DNA from: Gammaproteobacteria bacterium
Lineage (GTDB): Bacteria > Pseudomonadota > Gammaproteobacteria > Chromatiales > Chromatiaceae
NCBI GenBank assembly: GCA_018812525.1
Contig: JAHJDE010000093.1
Span: forward strand, 91,288-155,287
Reading direction: 5' to 3'
DNA: 64,000 nt
Shown here: positions 45,409 through 54,791 of the stretch, piece by piece
Position numbering within the stretch: position 1 is the first letter of the stretch
How the letters are laid out: the number at the start of each line of letters is the position of its first letter
Translations under genes and position numbers: made by a program
Notes under the pieces: generated by a model
Database searches by the model: none
Seen by the model: the letters and a program-made list of their open reading frames with translations, nothing else
What the model was told of the DNA's origin: nothing

Positions 45409-46016
45409 TCAGGGCAGCAAGTTTCAAGCTGATCGATAGTCCACCCCATGGCGGGAAGGGGGCCTTTCCCGCGTTGTCGCGGTGGCTGTCCGTCCTCCTC
45501 CTGGCGAGCCTCTCGGCCGTGGCTGCGGCCGATGGCATCGAGGTCGAGAGTCTCTCTTCCCGCCTGCAGGAGGGTGTTTACCTGCTCGATGCGCAGATCC
45601 TTTATCAACCTTCCAAGGCGATATTGGATGCCTTGGAGCACGGCGTATCCCTAACCTTCGAAACAAGGCTGGAGGTCCTCCGGAAGGATGCCTGGATCTG
45701 GGAGAGGTCGATCGCCAAGCATCGCCTGCGCTATCAGTTGCGTTACCATGCCCTGGTCTCCAGGTACGAATTATTTCTTCCGGACAAACGGTCTTTGCGG
45801 TTCGCCACCCTGGAGGGGGCCTTGCGTGCCTTGGGTGAAATGGCCGACGTCGCGATCGTCAAGGAGTCCGCGTTGGAAGTGGGCCAGGAATACCAGCTAC
45901 GCCTGGGGGTGAAACTCGATATCGAGTCCTTGCCCGTTCCCCTGAGGCCCAGGGCCTACCTCTCCTCCGATTGGTCCCTCTCCTACGAGCCCCGCACATG
46001 GCCCCTGGTCCGCTGA
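45405..46016 (+). CDS. DUF4390 domain protein, exported
   Basis: 203 aa with an N-terminal hydrophobic segment (WLSVLLLASLSAVAAA, about 27-42), probably a signal peptide, and the DUF4390 domain (GVYLLDAQILYQPSKAILDAL ... LRYQLRYHALVSRYEL). Function unknown. It sits between rsmB and ntrY in many Gammaproteobacteria and overlaps both here (4 nt and 19 nt), so it may act with the NtrY sensor. Confidence 0.9.
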   Translation: MIRAASFKLIDSPPHGGKGAFPALSRWLSVLLLASLSAVAAADGIEVESLSSRLQEGVYLLDAQILYQPSKAILDALEHGVSLTFETRLEVLRKDAWIWERSIAKHRLRYQLRYHALVSRYELFLPDKRSLRFATLEGALRALGEMADVAIVKESALEVGQEYQLRLGVKLDIESLPVPLRPRAYLSSDWSLSYEPRTWPLVR

Positions 46017-48211
46017 AGCTGTCCCGTAGCGGCTGGCCGATAGGGGGGCTGCTGTTGGTTTTGTTGCTCGTGCTCCATTTTCTGAGCAGTGCTGTCCAGA
46101 ACGAGGATGGGTCAAGCCGCTTCTTCGTTCCCCTCCTGCTCTTCGCCATTGGCGGCCTGATACTCCTTGCCTTCCTGATCATCGTCAGTGGTATCCGGTT
46201 GTGGCTGGAATATCGGCGAAAAAGGGTGGGCTCGCGCCTGACCCTGCGCATGGTCGTCGTGTTCCTGCTATTGTCCCTGCCGCCGGTTTCCCTGGTTTAT
46301 TACTACTCCATGGAGATCATGTTGCAGGGGATCGAGCACTGGTTCGATGTGGATATCGATGGCGCCGTGGAGGATGCCCTCAAGCTCAGTCAGGTTTCGC
46401 TTGATCTGCATAAGCGGGAGAAACTCCGCCTGACCAATTACCTCATGATGGGAGTGGAGGATAGCTCCGAGACGGCGCTGGCACTCAGCATCGATGATAT
46501 GCGCGAGCGCTTCGACGTGCGGGAACTGGTATTGATGGATTTGAAAAACCGCGTTATTGCATCCAGCAGCGCCAATCCCGCCGATTTGGTGCCGACCTTG
46601 CCGGAAATGGATGCGGTGCGCCAGGTCAAAGAGGGGGAGCCCTTTGTCGACCTGGTTCCCGGCAGCGACGAAGGCGGCATGATGGTGCGGGTGGTAGTGG
46701 CCGACCCCAAGGGCAGGCCCTTCATCCTACAGGCAGTCTATCAGACCTCCGAGCAGATCAGCGCCATGACAGGAAAGGTGCAGGACTCTTTCCGGCGCTA
46801 TCGGGAGCTGGCCTATTTGCGCGATTCCCTGAAGTTCAGCTTCGGGTTGACGCTGGTGCTGGTCCTGCTCTATGCAACCCTGGCGGCGATCTGGGCCGCC
46901 TTTTTCTCCGCCCGGCGACTTGTGGCCCCGGTGACTCAAATTGCCGAGGGGACCCGTGCGGTAGCGGAGGGCAATTACGACAAGCAACTACCCATGCCCA
47001 GGGGGCGGGATGAGCTGAGTTTTCTCGTCTCCTCCTTCAACTCCATGACACGCAGCATCGCCCTGGCGCGTGACATGGCCGAGCAAAGCCAGCATGAGGT
47101 GGAGACCCAGCGGGCCTATTTGCAAACGGTGCTGGGGCGGTTGTCGTCCGGGGTGATGGCCTTTGACTCGAACCTCTGCCTGCAAACGGCCAATCCCTCG
47201 GCGCGGCAGATTCTTGGGGTGGACCTTGACGCCATGCATGGCCAACCCCTCTACCAATTGGGAGCGGAATACCCCGGTCTGCAATCCTTTGTCGAAGCCA
47301 TCGAGCCGCCCCTGGCTCAGGGCCATGAGGAGTGGCGGGGCGAGGTGGCCCTCTTCACCGGGGAGGGGCGCAAGGTCCTGCTCTGCAGCGTCTCCCCCCT
47401 GGCCCCGTCGAGGGATGAGGCGGCGGGCCATGTCCTGGTGTTCGACGATGTCTCCGCCCTGTTGCAGGCGCAGCGGAACGCGGCCTGGGGCGGTGTCGCG
47501 CGGCGTCTGGCGCATGAGATAAAAAATCCGCTGACCCCGATTCAATTGTCGGCCGAACGGTTACGCCACAAGCTCCTCGACAAGTTGGTCGAGGAGGACA
47601 GGTCGATGCTGGATCGCGCTACCCGCACCATCGTGCAGCAGGTCGAGGCGATGAAGGAGATGGTCAATGCCTTTTCCGATTTTGCCCGGCCACCCAGGAT
47701 GCGGGTGGAGCCCGTCCTCTTCGATGCCTTCGTGAACGATGCCCTCGATCTCTATCGGGTGGCGGGCCATGGCCCGACGCTCAGTGTCGATCTGGCGGCC
47801 GGTTCTGCGAAAGTTGACGCAGACCCGAACCGATTGCGGCAGATACTGGTGAACCTGGTTAAAAATGCCCTGGAGGCACTGGAGCCGGTGCCTGACGGCC
47901 GCATCCTGGTAGCCAGCCGGCTCGGGAAAGGGGCTGAAAACCATTTCGTGGAGCTGGAGGTGAGTGATAATGGCCCCGGTTTTTCCAGTCAGGCGCTGCA
48001 ACAGCTGTTCGAACCCTACGTCACCACCAAGACCAAGGGTAGTGGCCTGGGACTGGCCATTGTGAAGAAGATCGTGGAAGAGCACGGCGGCATGATCCGT
48101 GCGGAAAATCTGAATGAGGGCGGCGCCCGTGTCCTGCTGTATTTGCCTTTGCTGAATACCGACGGCGAGGTTGGAGAAGTGGCGTTGCCCTTGGAGATGG
48201 CGCACAAATGA
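45998..48211 (+). CDS. NtrY-like two-component sensor histidine kinase
   Basis: 737 aa membrane kinase. Two or three transmembrane helices (about 15-35, 45-70 and 88-108) are followed by a periplasmic sensor segment, another helix near residue 285, HAMP (LVAPVTQIAEGTRAVAEGNYD) and a PAS-like domain. HisKA has the phospho-His in AHEIKNPLTPIQLSAERL, and the ATPase domain has NLVKNALEAL, DNGPGF and GSGLGLAIVKKI. ATG 45998 is used. It overlaps its response regulator by 4 nt. Signal unknown; NtrY systems have been linked to nitrogen, redox and envelope responses. Confidence 0.93.
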   Translation: MAPGPLKLSRSGWPIGGLLLVLLLVLHFLSSAVQNEDGSSRFFVPLLLFAIGGLILLAFLIIVSGIRLWLEYRRKRVGSRLTLRMVVVFLLLSLPPVSLVYYYSMEIMLQGIEHWFDVDIDGAVEDALKLSQVSLDLHKREKLRLTNYLMMGVEDSSETALALSIDDMRERFDVRELVLMDLKNRVIASSSANPADLVPTLPEMDAVRQVKEGEPFVDLVPGSDEGGMMVRVVVADPKGRPFILQAVYQTSEQISAMTGKVQDSFRRYRELAYLRDSLKFSFGLTLVLVLLYATLAAIWAAFFSARRLVAPVTQIAEGTRAVAEGNYDKQLPMPRGRDELSFLVSSFNSMTRSIALARDMAEQSQHEVETQRAYLQTVLGRLSSGVMAFDSNLCLQTANPSARQILGVDLDAMHGQPLYQLGAEYPGLQSFVEAIEPPLAQGHEEWRGEVALFTGEGRKVLLCSVSPLAPSRDEAAGHVLVFDDVSALLQAQRNAAWGGVARRLAHEIKNPLTPIQLSAERLRHKLLDKLVEEDRSMLDRATRTIVQQVEAMKEMVNAFSDFARPPRMRVEPVLFDAFVNDALDLYRVAGHGPTLSVDLAAGSAKVDADPNRLRQILVNLVKNALEALEPVPDGRILVASRLGKGAENHFVELEVSDNGPGFSSQALQQLFEPYVTTKTKGSGLGLAIVKKIVEEHGGMIRAENLNEGGARVLLYLPLLNTDGEVGEVALPLEMAHK

Positions 48212-49578
48212 GCGAAGCCTACATTTTGGTTGTGGATGACGAGCCGGATATCCGGGGCCTGGTCCAGGAGATTCTCCAGGACGAAGGTTATCGGGTGGCC
48301 GTGGCGGAAAACGGTGAATGCGCGCGCAAGGCCATGCGGGAGCGTCGTCCCGATCTGGCCCTGCTGGATATCTGGATGCCGGATGTGGATGGCATCACCC
48401 TGCTCAAGGAATGGGGCGAGAGCGGTGACCTTCCCTGCCCGATCGTCATGATGTCGGGGCATGGGACGGTCGAGACGGCGGTCGAGGCCACTCGTCTGGG
48501 TGCCTATGATTTCCTGGAAAAGCCCCTGTCGCTGGCCAAGCTGTTGCTGACAGTGGAGCGGGCCTTGGAGACCGACCGCTTGCAGCAGGAAAATCTGGGC
48601 CTGCGCAGCCAGTCCTCGCAGCCGATGGAACCCGTTGGCAAGAGCGCAGCCATGCACCGCCTGCGCGAGCAGGTTCGCCGCATCGCCGTGCATGACACCT
48701 GGGTCTTGATCACAGGTGAACCCGGTAGCGGGCGCGAGACCTTTGCCCATTTCCTCCATTCGCAGAGCCCGCGCCGTGCCAATCCCTTCGTTAAGGTGGC
48801 AGTCTCCGCCATTCCCCGGGAGAACGCCGCCCGTGAATTGTTCGGGAGCGAGCAGGATGGACAGATCCGTTACGGTATCTTCGAGCAGGCCAGGGGCGGG
48901 ACCCTTTTTCTCGACGAGGTGGCCGACATGGACGAGGAGGCGCAGTCCCATCTCCTGGGTGCCCTTGAGAAGAATGCCTTCGTGCGGGTGGGCGGCAGCG
49001 AGCCGGTCAGCATTAATGCCCGTATTGTGGCGGCAACCCAGGAGAATCTGGCCGAGCGGGTAAGGCAGGGCGAGTTTCGCGAGGAGCTTTTTTTTCACCT
49101 CAATGTTGTTCCCCTGCACATCCCTTCCCTTCGTGAGCACGCCGAGGATATTTCAGAGTTGTTGTGCTATTACGTGGACCACTTCGTCATCCACGAGCGG
49201 CTCCCGTACCGCCATTTCGATGTGAGGGCGCAGAATTTCATGCGCAACTACCCTTGGCCGGGCAATGTGCGCGAACTGAAGAATTTGGTGCAGCGCTTGA
49301 TGATCCTGGGATCTTCCGAGGAGGTTGGACTGGAAGAAGTGCAGACGGCCTTGACCGCTGCAGTCAGTGAAGGCCCTGGCGGTGCACCGTTTGCGCTGAA
49401 TCTTGACCAGCCCTTGCGTCAGGCGCGCGAGGAGTTCGAGAAGATCTACCTTGAGTATCAGTTGGATAAATACAAGGGGAACGTCAGCCGGGTGGCCCAG
49501 GAGGTCGGCATGGAACGGACGCACCTCTACCGGAAGATGCGTGCCGTCGGGATCGAGATCAAGGATCGCAAGCCATGA
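48208..49578 (+). CDS. NtrX-like response regulator lacking the sigma-54 contact motif
   Basis: 456 aa. A receiver domain (phospho-Asp in [13 protein letters not shown]) precedes an AAA+ domain and a Fis-type DNA-binding end ([20 protein letters not shown]). The AAA+ domain is altered: Walker A is GEPGSGRE, with Arg for the nucleotide-binding Lys, and the GAFTGA loop between LFG and GIFEQA is deleted ([18 protein letters not shown]). Walker [13 protein letters not shown] and the sensor region remain. It therefore probably acts as a DNA-binding regulator of sigma-70-type promoters rather than a sigma-54 activator. It overlaps trkA by 4 nt. Confidence 0.92.
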   Translation: MSEAYILVVDDEPDIRGLVQEILQDEGYRVAVAENGECARKAMRERRPDLALLDIWMPDVDGITLLKEWGESGDLPCPIVMMSGHGTVETAVEATRLGAYDFLEKPLSLAKLLLTVERALETDRLQQENLGLRSQSSQPMEPVGKSAAMHRLREQVRRIAVHDTWVLITGEPGSGRETFAHFLHSQSPRRANPFVKVAVSAIPRENAARELFGSEQDGQIRYGIFEQARGGTLFLDEVADMDEEAQSHLLGALEKNAFVRVGGSEPVSINARIVAATQENLAERVRQGEFREELFFHLNVVPLHIPSLREHAEDISELLCYYVDHFVIHERLPYRHFDVRAQNFMRNYPWPGNVRELKNLVQRLMILGSSEEVGLEEVQTALTAAVSEGPGGAPFALNLDQPLRQAREEFEKIYLEYQLDKYKGNVSRVAQEVGMERTHLYRKMRAVGIEIKDRKP

Positions 49579-50951
49579 AGATACTGATCCTGGGCGCCGG
49601 GCAGGTCGGCTCCTCGGTTGCGGAAAACCTGGCCAGCGAGTCGAACGATATCACCGTCATAGACCAGGACGGGCGGCTCTTGCAGGAGATGCAGGATCGT
49701 CTGGATATCCGCACTGTGCTGGGACATGCAGCCCATCCGGGGGTATTGCTGCGGGCGGGGGCGGAGGATGTCGACATGGTCATCGCAGTGACCAACAGCG
49801 ACGAGACCAACATGGTGGCCTGTCAGGTCCTCCATACCCTATTCCGCACGCCGACCCGTATCGCCCGCGTTCGTGCGGTGGAGTACCTTCAGGAACCAGC
49901 CCTGTTTGGCGCGAACGCCCTGCCGATCGATGTCTTGATCAGCCCTGAGCAATTGGTGACCGATTATATCCTGCGGGTGATTCAGCACCCCGGCGCCCTG
50001 CAGGTCCTGGATTTCGCCGATGGCAAGGTTCGCCTGGTGGCATTGCGGGCCTACCACGGAGGTACATTGGTGGGGAGCGAGCTTAGAGAACTGCGTTCCC
50101 ATATGCCACCCAAGGCCGATGCCCGGGTTGCCGCCATCTATCGCAAGGGCAAGGCCATCAAGCCCCAAGGCCATACCCTCATCGAGGCCGAGGATGAGGT
50201 CTTCTTTATCGCCGCTTCCAAGAACATTCGCGCGGTAATGGCTGAGTTGAGAGGTAAGGAGAAACCCTCCCGCCGCATCATCATCGCTGGTGGCGGCAAC
50301 ATCGGTGTCCGCCTGGCCCGCGCCCTGCAAAAGGATTACCGGGTCAAGATCATTGAGTGCAATCTCGACGGGGCACGGCGCATTTCAGAGGAGTTGAGCC
50401 GCACCATCGTGCTGCATGGGGATGCCGCCGACGGCGATCTGCTGCTGGAGGAGAATATCGAGGGCACCGATATCTTTGTCGCCGTTACCAACGATGATGA
50501 GGTGAATATCCTCTCCGCCATGCTGGCCAAGCAGCTCGGGGCCAAAAAGGTGATGGCCCTGATCAACCGGCAGGCCTACGTGGATCTAGTCGAGAGCGGC
50601 CCCATCGATATCGCCATCTCGCCGCAACAGGCCACAATCGGGACCCTTCTCACCTATGTGCGCAAGGCCGACGTGAGCGCGGTCCACTCACTGCGAAAGG
50701 GGGCGGCCGAGGCCATAGAGGCGGTGGCACACGGGGATCGCGCCTCCTCAAAAGTTGTCGGTCGCGCCATCGAGGATATCGATCTGCCGGACGGGGCGAG
50801 CATCGCAGCAGTCGTTCGGGGTGAGGAAGTGATCATTGCCCACCATGACACGGTCATAGAGGAGGAGGACCATGTCATCCTCTTTCTGGTGGACAAGCGC
50901 AAGGTGACCGAGGTGGAGCGTCTGTTTCAGGTCGGGATTACCTTTCTTTGA
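49575..50951 (+). CDS. trkA: Trk potassium transport regulatory protein TrkA
   Basis: NAD-binding peripheral subunit that controls the TrkH/G potassium channel. The 458 aa protein contains two KTN/RCK modules, each a Rossmann domain ([17 protein letters not shown] and [18 protein letters not shown]) followed by a TrkA-C domain. The closing partner trkH is not in the window. Start overlaps ntrX, typical of this operon. Confidence 0.97.
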   Translation: MKILILGAGQVGSSVAENLASESNDITVIDQDGRLLQEMQDRLDIRTVLGHAAHPGVLLRAGAEDVDMVIAVTNSDETNMVACQVLHTLFRTPTRIARVRAVEYLQEPALFGANALPIDVLISPEQLVTDYILRVIQHPGALQVLDFADGKVRLVALRAYHGGTLVGSELRELRSHMPPKADARVAAIYRKGKAIKPQGHTLIEAEDEVFFIAASKNIRAVMAELRGKEKPSRRIIIAGGGNIGVRLARALQKDYRVKIIECNLDGARRISEELSRTIVLHGDAADGDLLLEENIEGTDIFVAVTNDDEVNILSAMLAKQLGAKKVMALINRQAYVDLVESGPIDIAISPQQATIGTLLTYVRKADVSAVHSLRKGAAEAIEAVAHGDRASSKVVGRAIEDIDLPDGASIAAVVRGEEVIIAHHDTVIEEEDHVILFLVDKRKVTEVERLFQVGITFL

Positions 50952-50973
50952 GATATTGCAGAGCGCAGCCTTG

Positions 50974-51615
50974 TCACTCTTCTGGGCGAAACAGGGCCAA
51001 TGTCTCGGCGGCAATCTCGCTGACCTCCGGGTTGTCATCGTCCAGCAGGGACTCGACGAGGGGGCGGGAGGAGGCATCGCCGCAAATGCCGAGATAGTGG
51101 CAGGCATCGGCCCTGACCTGGGGTTCGCCAGAGGATATCAACTGGGCCAGGGGGGCAACCGCGTATTGCAGGGCATCGTCGCCTTCCAGATCCTCCACCA
51201 GGGCGCCGATGCCGATGCGCAGGGCCATTGGGACCCTCGTGTCGCCGAGCAGGGGGATGATCTCTGTCAGGGTGGAGGGGCGCTCCCTGATTCGCCGCCT
51301 CGCCTCGGGGAGCCGGCGTTGCTCGACCAGGTAGGCGATGTATTGCGACTGGCCGCTGTTGTTGGCGGTGTGGTCGGCCCAATCAGCCAGTTCGGATGGG
51401 CTGCGCACCCCTTCGAGCCTGAACTCTCCGATCTGGCACCAGGGCACGGAGCGCACACCATGTGCCTCGGCCACTTCGGCATGGAGGCCGACATTGACGA
51501 TCTCCAGCCGCCCCAGTTTTCCCTGTTTGACCAATTGGGTCAGGTGGTCAATCATGGCCGGGCACTGGGGGCAGCCAGTGGCAACAAGCAGCAGGGCGTC
51601 GGTGCCGTCAGGCAT
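50974..51615 (-). CDS. Thioredoxin-like protein with HEAT repeats
   Basis: 213 aa. The N-terminal half is a thioredoxin fold with the redox pair CPQC (LLLVATGCPQCPAM, near residue 13) and the cis-Pro block GVRSVPWCQIG, which adds a third Cys. The C-terminal half contains armadillo/HEAT-like helices (EPQVRADACHYLGICGDASS, DDNPEVSEIAAETLALF). ATG 51615 is used; the longer frame to 51804 reads through the repeat element. Probable role is thiol exchange with a docking surface for a partner. It is transcribed away from aprBA. Confidence 0.75.
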   Translation of the reverse strand: MPDGTDALLLVATGCPQCPAMIDHLTQLVKQGKLGRLEIVNVGLHAEVAEAHGVRSVPWCQIGEFRLEGVRSPSELADWADHTANNSGQSQYIAYLVEQRRLPEARRRIRERPSTLTEIIPLLGDTRVPMALRIGIGALVEDLEGDDALQYAVAPLAQLISSGEPQVRADACHYLGICGDASSRPLVESLLDDDNPEVSEIAAETLALFRPEE

Positions 51616-51717
51616 GGCATGGGTCCTTTGGAAGTCTGTCCGTCCTATATATATGAAACCGGTGGCGATCTCTAGCGCATACAGCGACAATCCGCCTAAT
51701 TGCCTTCCCCTGATCGT

Positions 51718-51800
51718 TCCCTCTCCCCAACCCTGAGCAGGCTGCTCCCGGCGTTGCCAACCGACTACCTCCCTGTAGTCGTCTCCCAGAGGGAGAGGGA
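51718..51800. repeat. Nested inverted-repeat element upstream of aprB
   Basis: Outer arms TCCCTCTCCC and GGGAGAGGGA (51718-51727, 51791-51800) enclose two inner hairpins: GAGCA/TGCTC (51735-51747) and CGACTAC/GTAGTCG (51762-51781). The result is a cruciform-like fold resembling REP or small non-autonomous elements. It lies in the 477-nt gap between the thioredoxin/HEAT gene and aprB. Confidence 0.65.
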
Positions 51801-52041
51801 GCAAGCGGGCGCTCCGCGACCTTCATTGAAAGGGCGATGACTCGGGAAACCCTTATGGAAATGGTCAAATAAAGCGACCTTATGGGATCAGTTTATAAAA
51901 CTGTTTGGCGCAAGCCCCCGTTAATCATTATCTTCCCACTTCCCAAATTATGTGTGGATGGGCTATTCATGCCCACCTGATGTCAGGACCCGCGCATGAT
52001 GTTTTTCGCGGGGGGGTCTTGGGGCCGCGTTTCACTTTAAA

Positions 52042-52075
52042 CGCCTCGTGCGAGGCGCTGTTTCACTGCAAGTGA
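52042..52075 (+). promoter_or_regulatory. Two stem-loops in the aprB leader
   Basis: CGCCTCG/CGAGGCG (52042-52057) and TCACT/AGTGA (52063-52075) lie just before the ribosome site TTTTAGGAGA and the aprB ATG. They could stabilise the 5' end of a highly expressed mRNA or affect initiation. A third, imperfect GC-rich pairing (GACCCGCG with CGCGGG...GGTC) lies near 51992-52018. No -35/-10 promoter could be fixed with confidence in this gap. Confidence 0.55.
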
Positions 52076-52092
52076 TTTTAGGAGAACCGACT

Positions 52093-52566
52093 ATGCCAAC
52101 ATTTGTGCGTACTGATAAGTGCGATGGCTGTAAGGGCCAGGACAAGACTGCGTGCATGTACATCTGCCCGCACAACCTGATGAAACTGGACAAGGACGGT
52201 TCCGAGACCGGCCACGCCATGAAGTCCTTCAATCAGGAGCCCGAACAGTGCTGGGAATGCTATTCCTGTATCAAGATCTGCCCACAGCAGGCCATTGAAG
52301 CCCGTCCCTATGCCGACATCGTTCCCCTGGGCGGCTCCGTGCAGCCCCTGCGCGGCACTGATTCCATCATGTGGACCATCAAGTTCCGCAATGGCACCAT
52401 GAAGCGCTTCAAGTTCCCGATCCGCACCACCCCCGAAGGCTCCATTGATTGCTACGGCGGCAAGCCCGCTGCAGATATCACCAAGATTGGCTCGTCTGGT
52501 TTCTTCAACCACAACGAGCAGAAAGGCTATCGCGACGGCAATCCCGCTGAGCTGATTTGCAAGTAA
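52093..52566 (+). CDS. aprB: Adenylylsulfate (APS) reductase, beta subunit
   Basis: Electron-transfer subunit of APS reductase, 157 aa. It holds two 4Fe-4S clusters bound by CDGCKGQDKTACMYICP and CWECYSCIKICP. A C-terminal tail (SIMWTIKFRNGTMKRFKFPIRT) wraps the alpha subunit. ATG 52093 has AGGAGA eight bases upstream and matches the usual start MPTFVRTDKCDGC. In a sulfur oxidiser the complex runs from sulfite and AMP to adenylylsulfate. aprA follows after 52 nt. Confidence 0.98.
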   Translation: MPTFVRTDKCDGCKGQDKTACMYICPHNLMKLDKDGSETGHAMKSFNQEPEQCWECYSCIKICPQQAIEARPYADIVPLGGSVQPLRGTDSIMWTIKFRNGTMKRFKFPIRTTPEGSIDCYGGKPAADITKIGSSGFFNHNEQKGYRDGNPAELICK

Positions 52567-52618
52567 GGCGTTTGCCGACTGCTGCAAACCTATTTCTGAA
52601 ATTTTAGAGGTAAGAATA

Positions 52619-54649
52619 ATGGCTGGAGAATTTGGAAATCCCGAGGTAGTCCAGGAAGAAGTTGACATCCTCATCATCGGTGGTGGCATGGGCGCCTGCG
52701 GCGCTGCATACGAAATCGGTCCCTGGCTCGACGCTGCCAAGCAGCAGGGCGTAGACATCAAGGTCAAGGTTGTCGATAAGGCCGCCCTCGACCGTTCCGG
52801 CGCCGTCGCTCAGGGCCTGTCCGCTATCAACACCTACATTGGTCCCGAGCAGGACCCCGCTGACTACGCCCGCATGGTCTCCAACGACCTGATGGGCATC
52901 ACTCGCGACGATCTGGCTTACGACCTGGGTCGCCACGTTGACGAGTCCGTGCATCTGTTCGAAGAGTGGGGCCTGCCGATCTGGAAGCTCGATGCCAACG
53001 GCGAGCGTCATGACGGTGCAGCCGCCATCGGCGAAGGCCTGGCCAGCCTGAAGGATGGCGGCAAGCCCGTCCGTTCCGGCAAGTGGCAGATCATGATCAA
53101 CGGCGAATCCTATAAGTGGATCGTTGCCGAGGCCGCCAAGAAGGCCCTGGGCATGGATCGCATCCAGGAACGTGTCTTCATCGTCAAGCTGGTCAATGAC
53201 AAGAACGATAAGAATCGAGTTGCCGGAGCCGTCGGCTTCTCCGTTCGTGAACACAAGCTGTTCGTCTACAAGTTCAAGGCCTGCCTGCTGGTTGCCGGCG
53301 GCTGCGTCAACCTGTTCCGTCCCCGCTCCGTCGGTGAAGGTCAGGGCCGCGCCTGGTATCCCGTTTGGAACGCCGGCTCCACCTACGCCATGGCCGCCGA
53401 GGCCGGCGCTGAGCTGACCATGATGGAAAACCGCTTCGTACCCGCCCGCTTCAAGGACGGTTACGGCCCTGTGGGCGCATGGTTCCTCCTGTTCAAGTCC
53501 CAGGCCACCAACGCCTTTGGTGAAGTCTACATGGTGCGCAACAAGGAGATGTTGAACGACTATCCTCCCTACGGTCAGGCTGCCGTTCCCGCCTCTTGCC
53601 TTCGTAACCACCTGATGCTCAAGGAGATGAAGGAAGGCCGCGGCCCCATCTGGATGGATACCGTCACCGCCCTCGCCAAGCTGCGCGATACCCTGTCTCC
53701 CCGCGAAGTCAAGCACCTGGAAGCAGAGGCTTGGGAAGACTTCCTTGATATGTGTATCGGCCAGTGCGGTATCTGGGCCGGTGAAAACATCGAACCGGAG
53801 AAGAAGAACTCCGAACTGATGCCCACCGAACCCTACCTGCTTGGTTCACACTCCGGTTGCTGTGGTATCTGGGTCTCCGGTCCCGAGGACGTCGGTGCGC
53901 CGACTTCCGAAGAGCATGCCGAGAAGGGCAAGGTCCCGGCTCACCTGCCGCAGGGCTGGAACTGGGGTTATCGCGGGATGACCACCGTCAAGGGTCTGTT
54001 CACCGCTGCTGACGGTGTTGGCGCGTCCGGCCACAAGTTCTCCTCCGGTTCCCATGCCGAAGGCCGCATGTGTGCCAAGTCCATGGTGAAGTACGTCATG
54101 GACAATAAGGACATGGCTCCTGAGCTGGATACCGACGTAGACACCCTGATCACCGAGATCTATCGTCCGGTCCGCAACTTCCTGGAGTTTAAGGACTACA
54201 GCACCGCCATCGACGTCAACCCCAACTACATCACCCCCAAGATGTTGCAGTTCCGACTGCAGAAGATCATGGACGAGTATGTTGCCGGTGTGGCCACCTA
54301 CTACACCACCAACAACATCATGTTGGATCTTGCCGAGCAGAAGTTGGGCATGCTGAAGGAAGATGCGCTCAAGATGCGTGCAAAGGACCTGCACGAGCTG
54401 CTGCGTGCATGGGAAAACTACCATCGCATCCTGACCGCCGAAGCTCACATGAAACACATCCAGTTCCGTGAAGAATCCCGTTATCCGGGCTTCTACTACC
54501 GCATGGACAAGAACTTCGTGGACGAAGAAAACTGGAAGTGCTTCGTGAACTCCATCTACGACAAGAGCACCAAGACCTGGACCGTGTTCAAGCGCGCCCA
54601 CAAGGATCTGGTGGACAAGAGCAAGCTGTTCAAGGCTGCCGCCCACTAA
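52619..54649 (+). CDS. aprA: Adenylylsulfate (APS) reductase, alpha subunit
   Basis: FAD-containing catalytic subunit, 676 aa, working in the cytoplasm. The FAD-binding start is VDILIIGGGMGACGAAYEIG. Other family blocks are RSGAVAQGLSAINTY, ARMVSNDLMGITRDDLAYD, RFVPARFKDGYGPVGAWF, GSHSGCCGIWVSGPED and GWNWGYRGMTTVKGLFTAAD. No aprM membrane anchor follows; with the qmo genes close by, this is the Apr arrangement that uses Qmo as electron acceptor. A strong terminator follows 26 nt later. Confidence 0.98.
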   Translation: MAGEFGNPEVVQEEVDILIIGGGMGACGAAYEIGPWLDAAKQQGVDIKVKVVDKAALDRSGAVAQGLSAINTYIGPEQDPADYARMVSNDLMGITRDDLAYDLGRHVDESVHLFEEWGLPIWKLDANGERHDGAAAIGEGLASLKDGGKPVRSGKWQIMINGESYKWIVAEAAKKALGMDRIQERVFIVKLVNDKNDKNRVAGAVGFSVREHKLFVYKFKACLLVAGGCVNLFRPRSVGEGQGRAWYPVWNAGSTYAMAAEAGAELTMMENRFVPARFKDGYGPVGAWFLLFKSQATNAFGEVYMVRNKEMLNDYPPYGQAAVPASCLRNHLMLKEMKEGRGPIWMDTVTALAKLRDTLSPREVKHLEAEAWEDFLDMCIGQCGIWAGENIEPEKKNSELMPTEPYLLGSHSGCCGIWVSGPEDVGAPTSEEHAEKGKVPAHLPQGWNWGYRGMTTVKGLFTAADGVGASGHKFSSGSHAEGRMCAKSMVKYVMDNKDMAPELDTDVDTLITEIYRPVRNFLEFKDYSTAIDVNPNYITPKMLQFRLQKIMDEYVAGVATYYTTNNIMLDLAEQKLGMLKEDALKMRAKDLHELLRAWENYHRILTAEAHMKHIQFREESRYPGFYYRMDKNFVDEENWKCFVNSIYDKSTKTWTVFKRAHKDLVDKSKLFKAAAH

Positions 54650-54674
54650 TCCCCTGGGGATAGTGGACTAGGAG

Positions 54675-54707
54675 TCCGGGCGTCCTTGGGCGCCCGGATT
54701 TTTTTTT
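54675..54707 (+). terminator. Rho-independent terminator after aprBA
   Basis: TCCGGGCG and CGCCCGGA form an 8 bp stem with an 8-base loop, followed by nine T. Confidence 0.93.
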
Positions 54708-54791
54708 GCCATCGATTAAGCCGTGGTTTTTTGACGGCTGTCATTGATTTATCCTTCCCCGGATTTGAACGAACTCGAATTGGCTAAGTAA

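Noticed and set aside
45970-46020. Sigma-54 promoter (GG-N10-GC) for ntrYX
   Set aside because: No matching element seen; the genes overlap the upstream operon and need no separate promoter.
54725-54791. TTGACG-based promoter for the YkgJ-type gene
   Set aside because: No acceptable -10 box at 16 to 18 bases.
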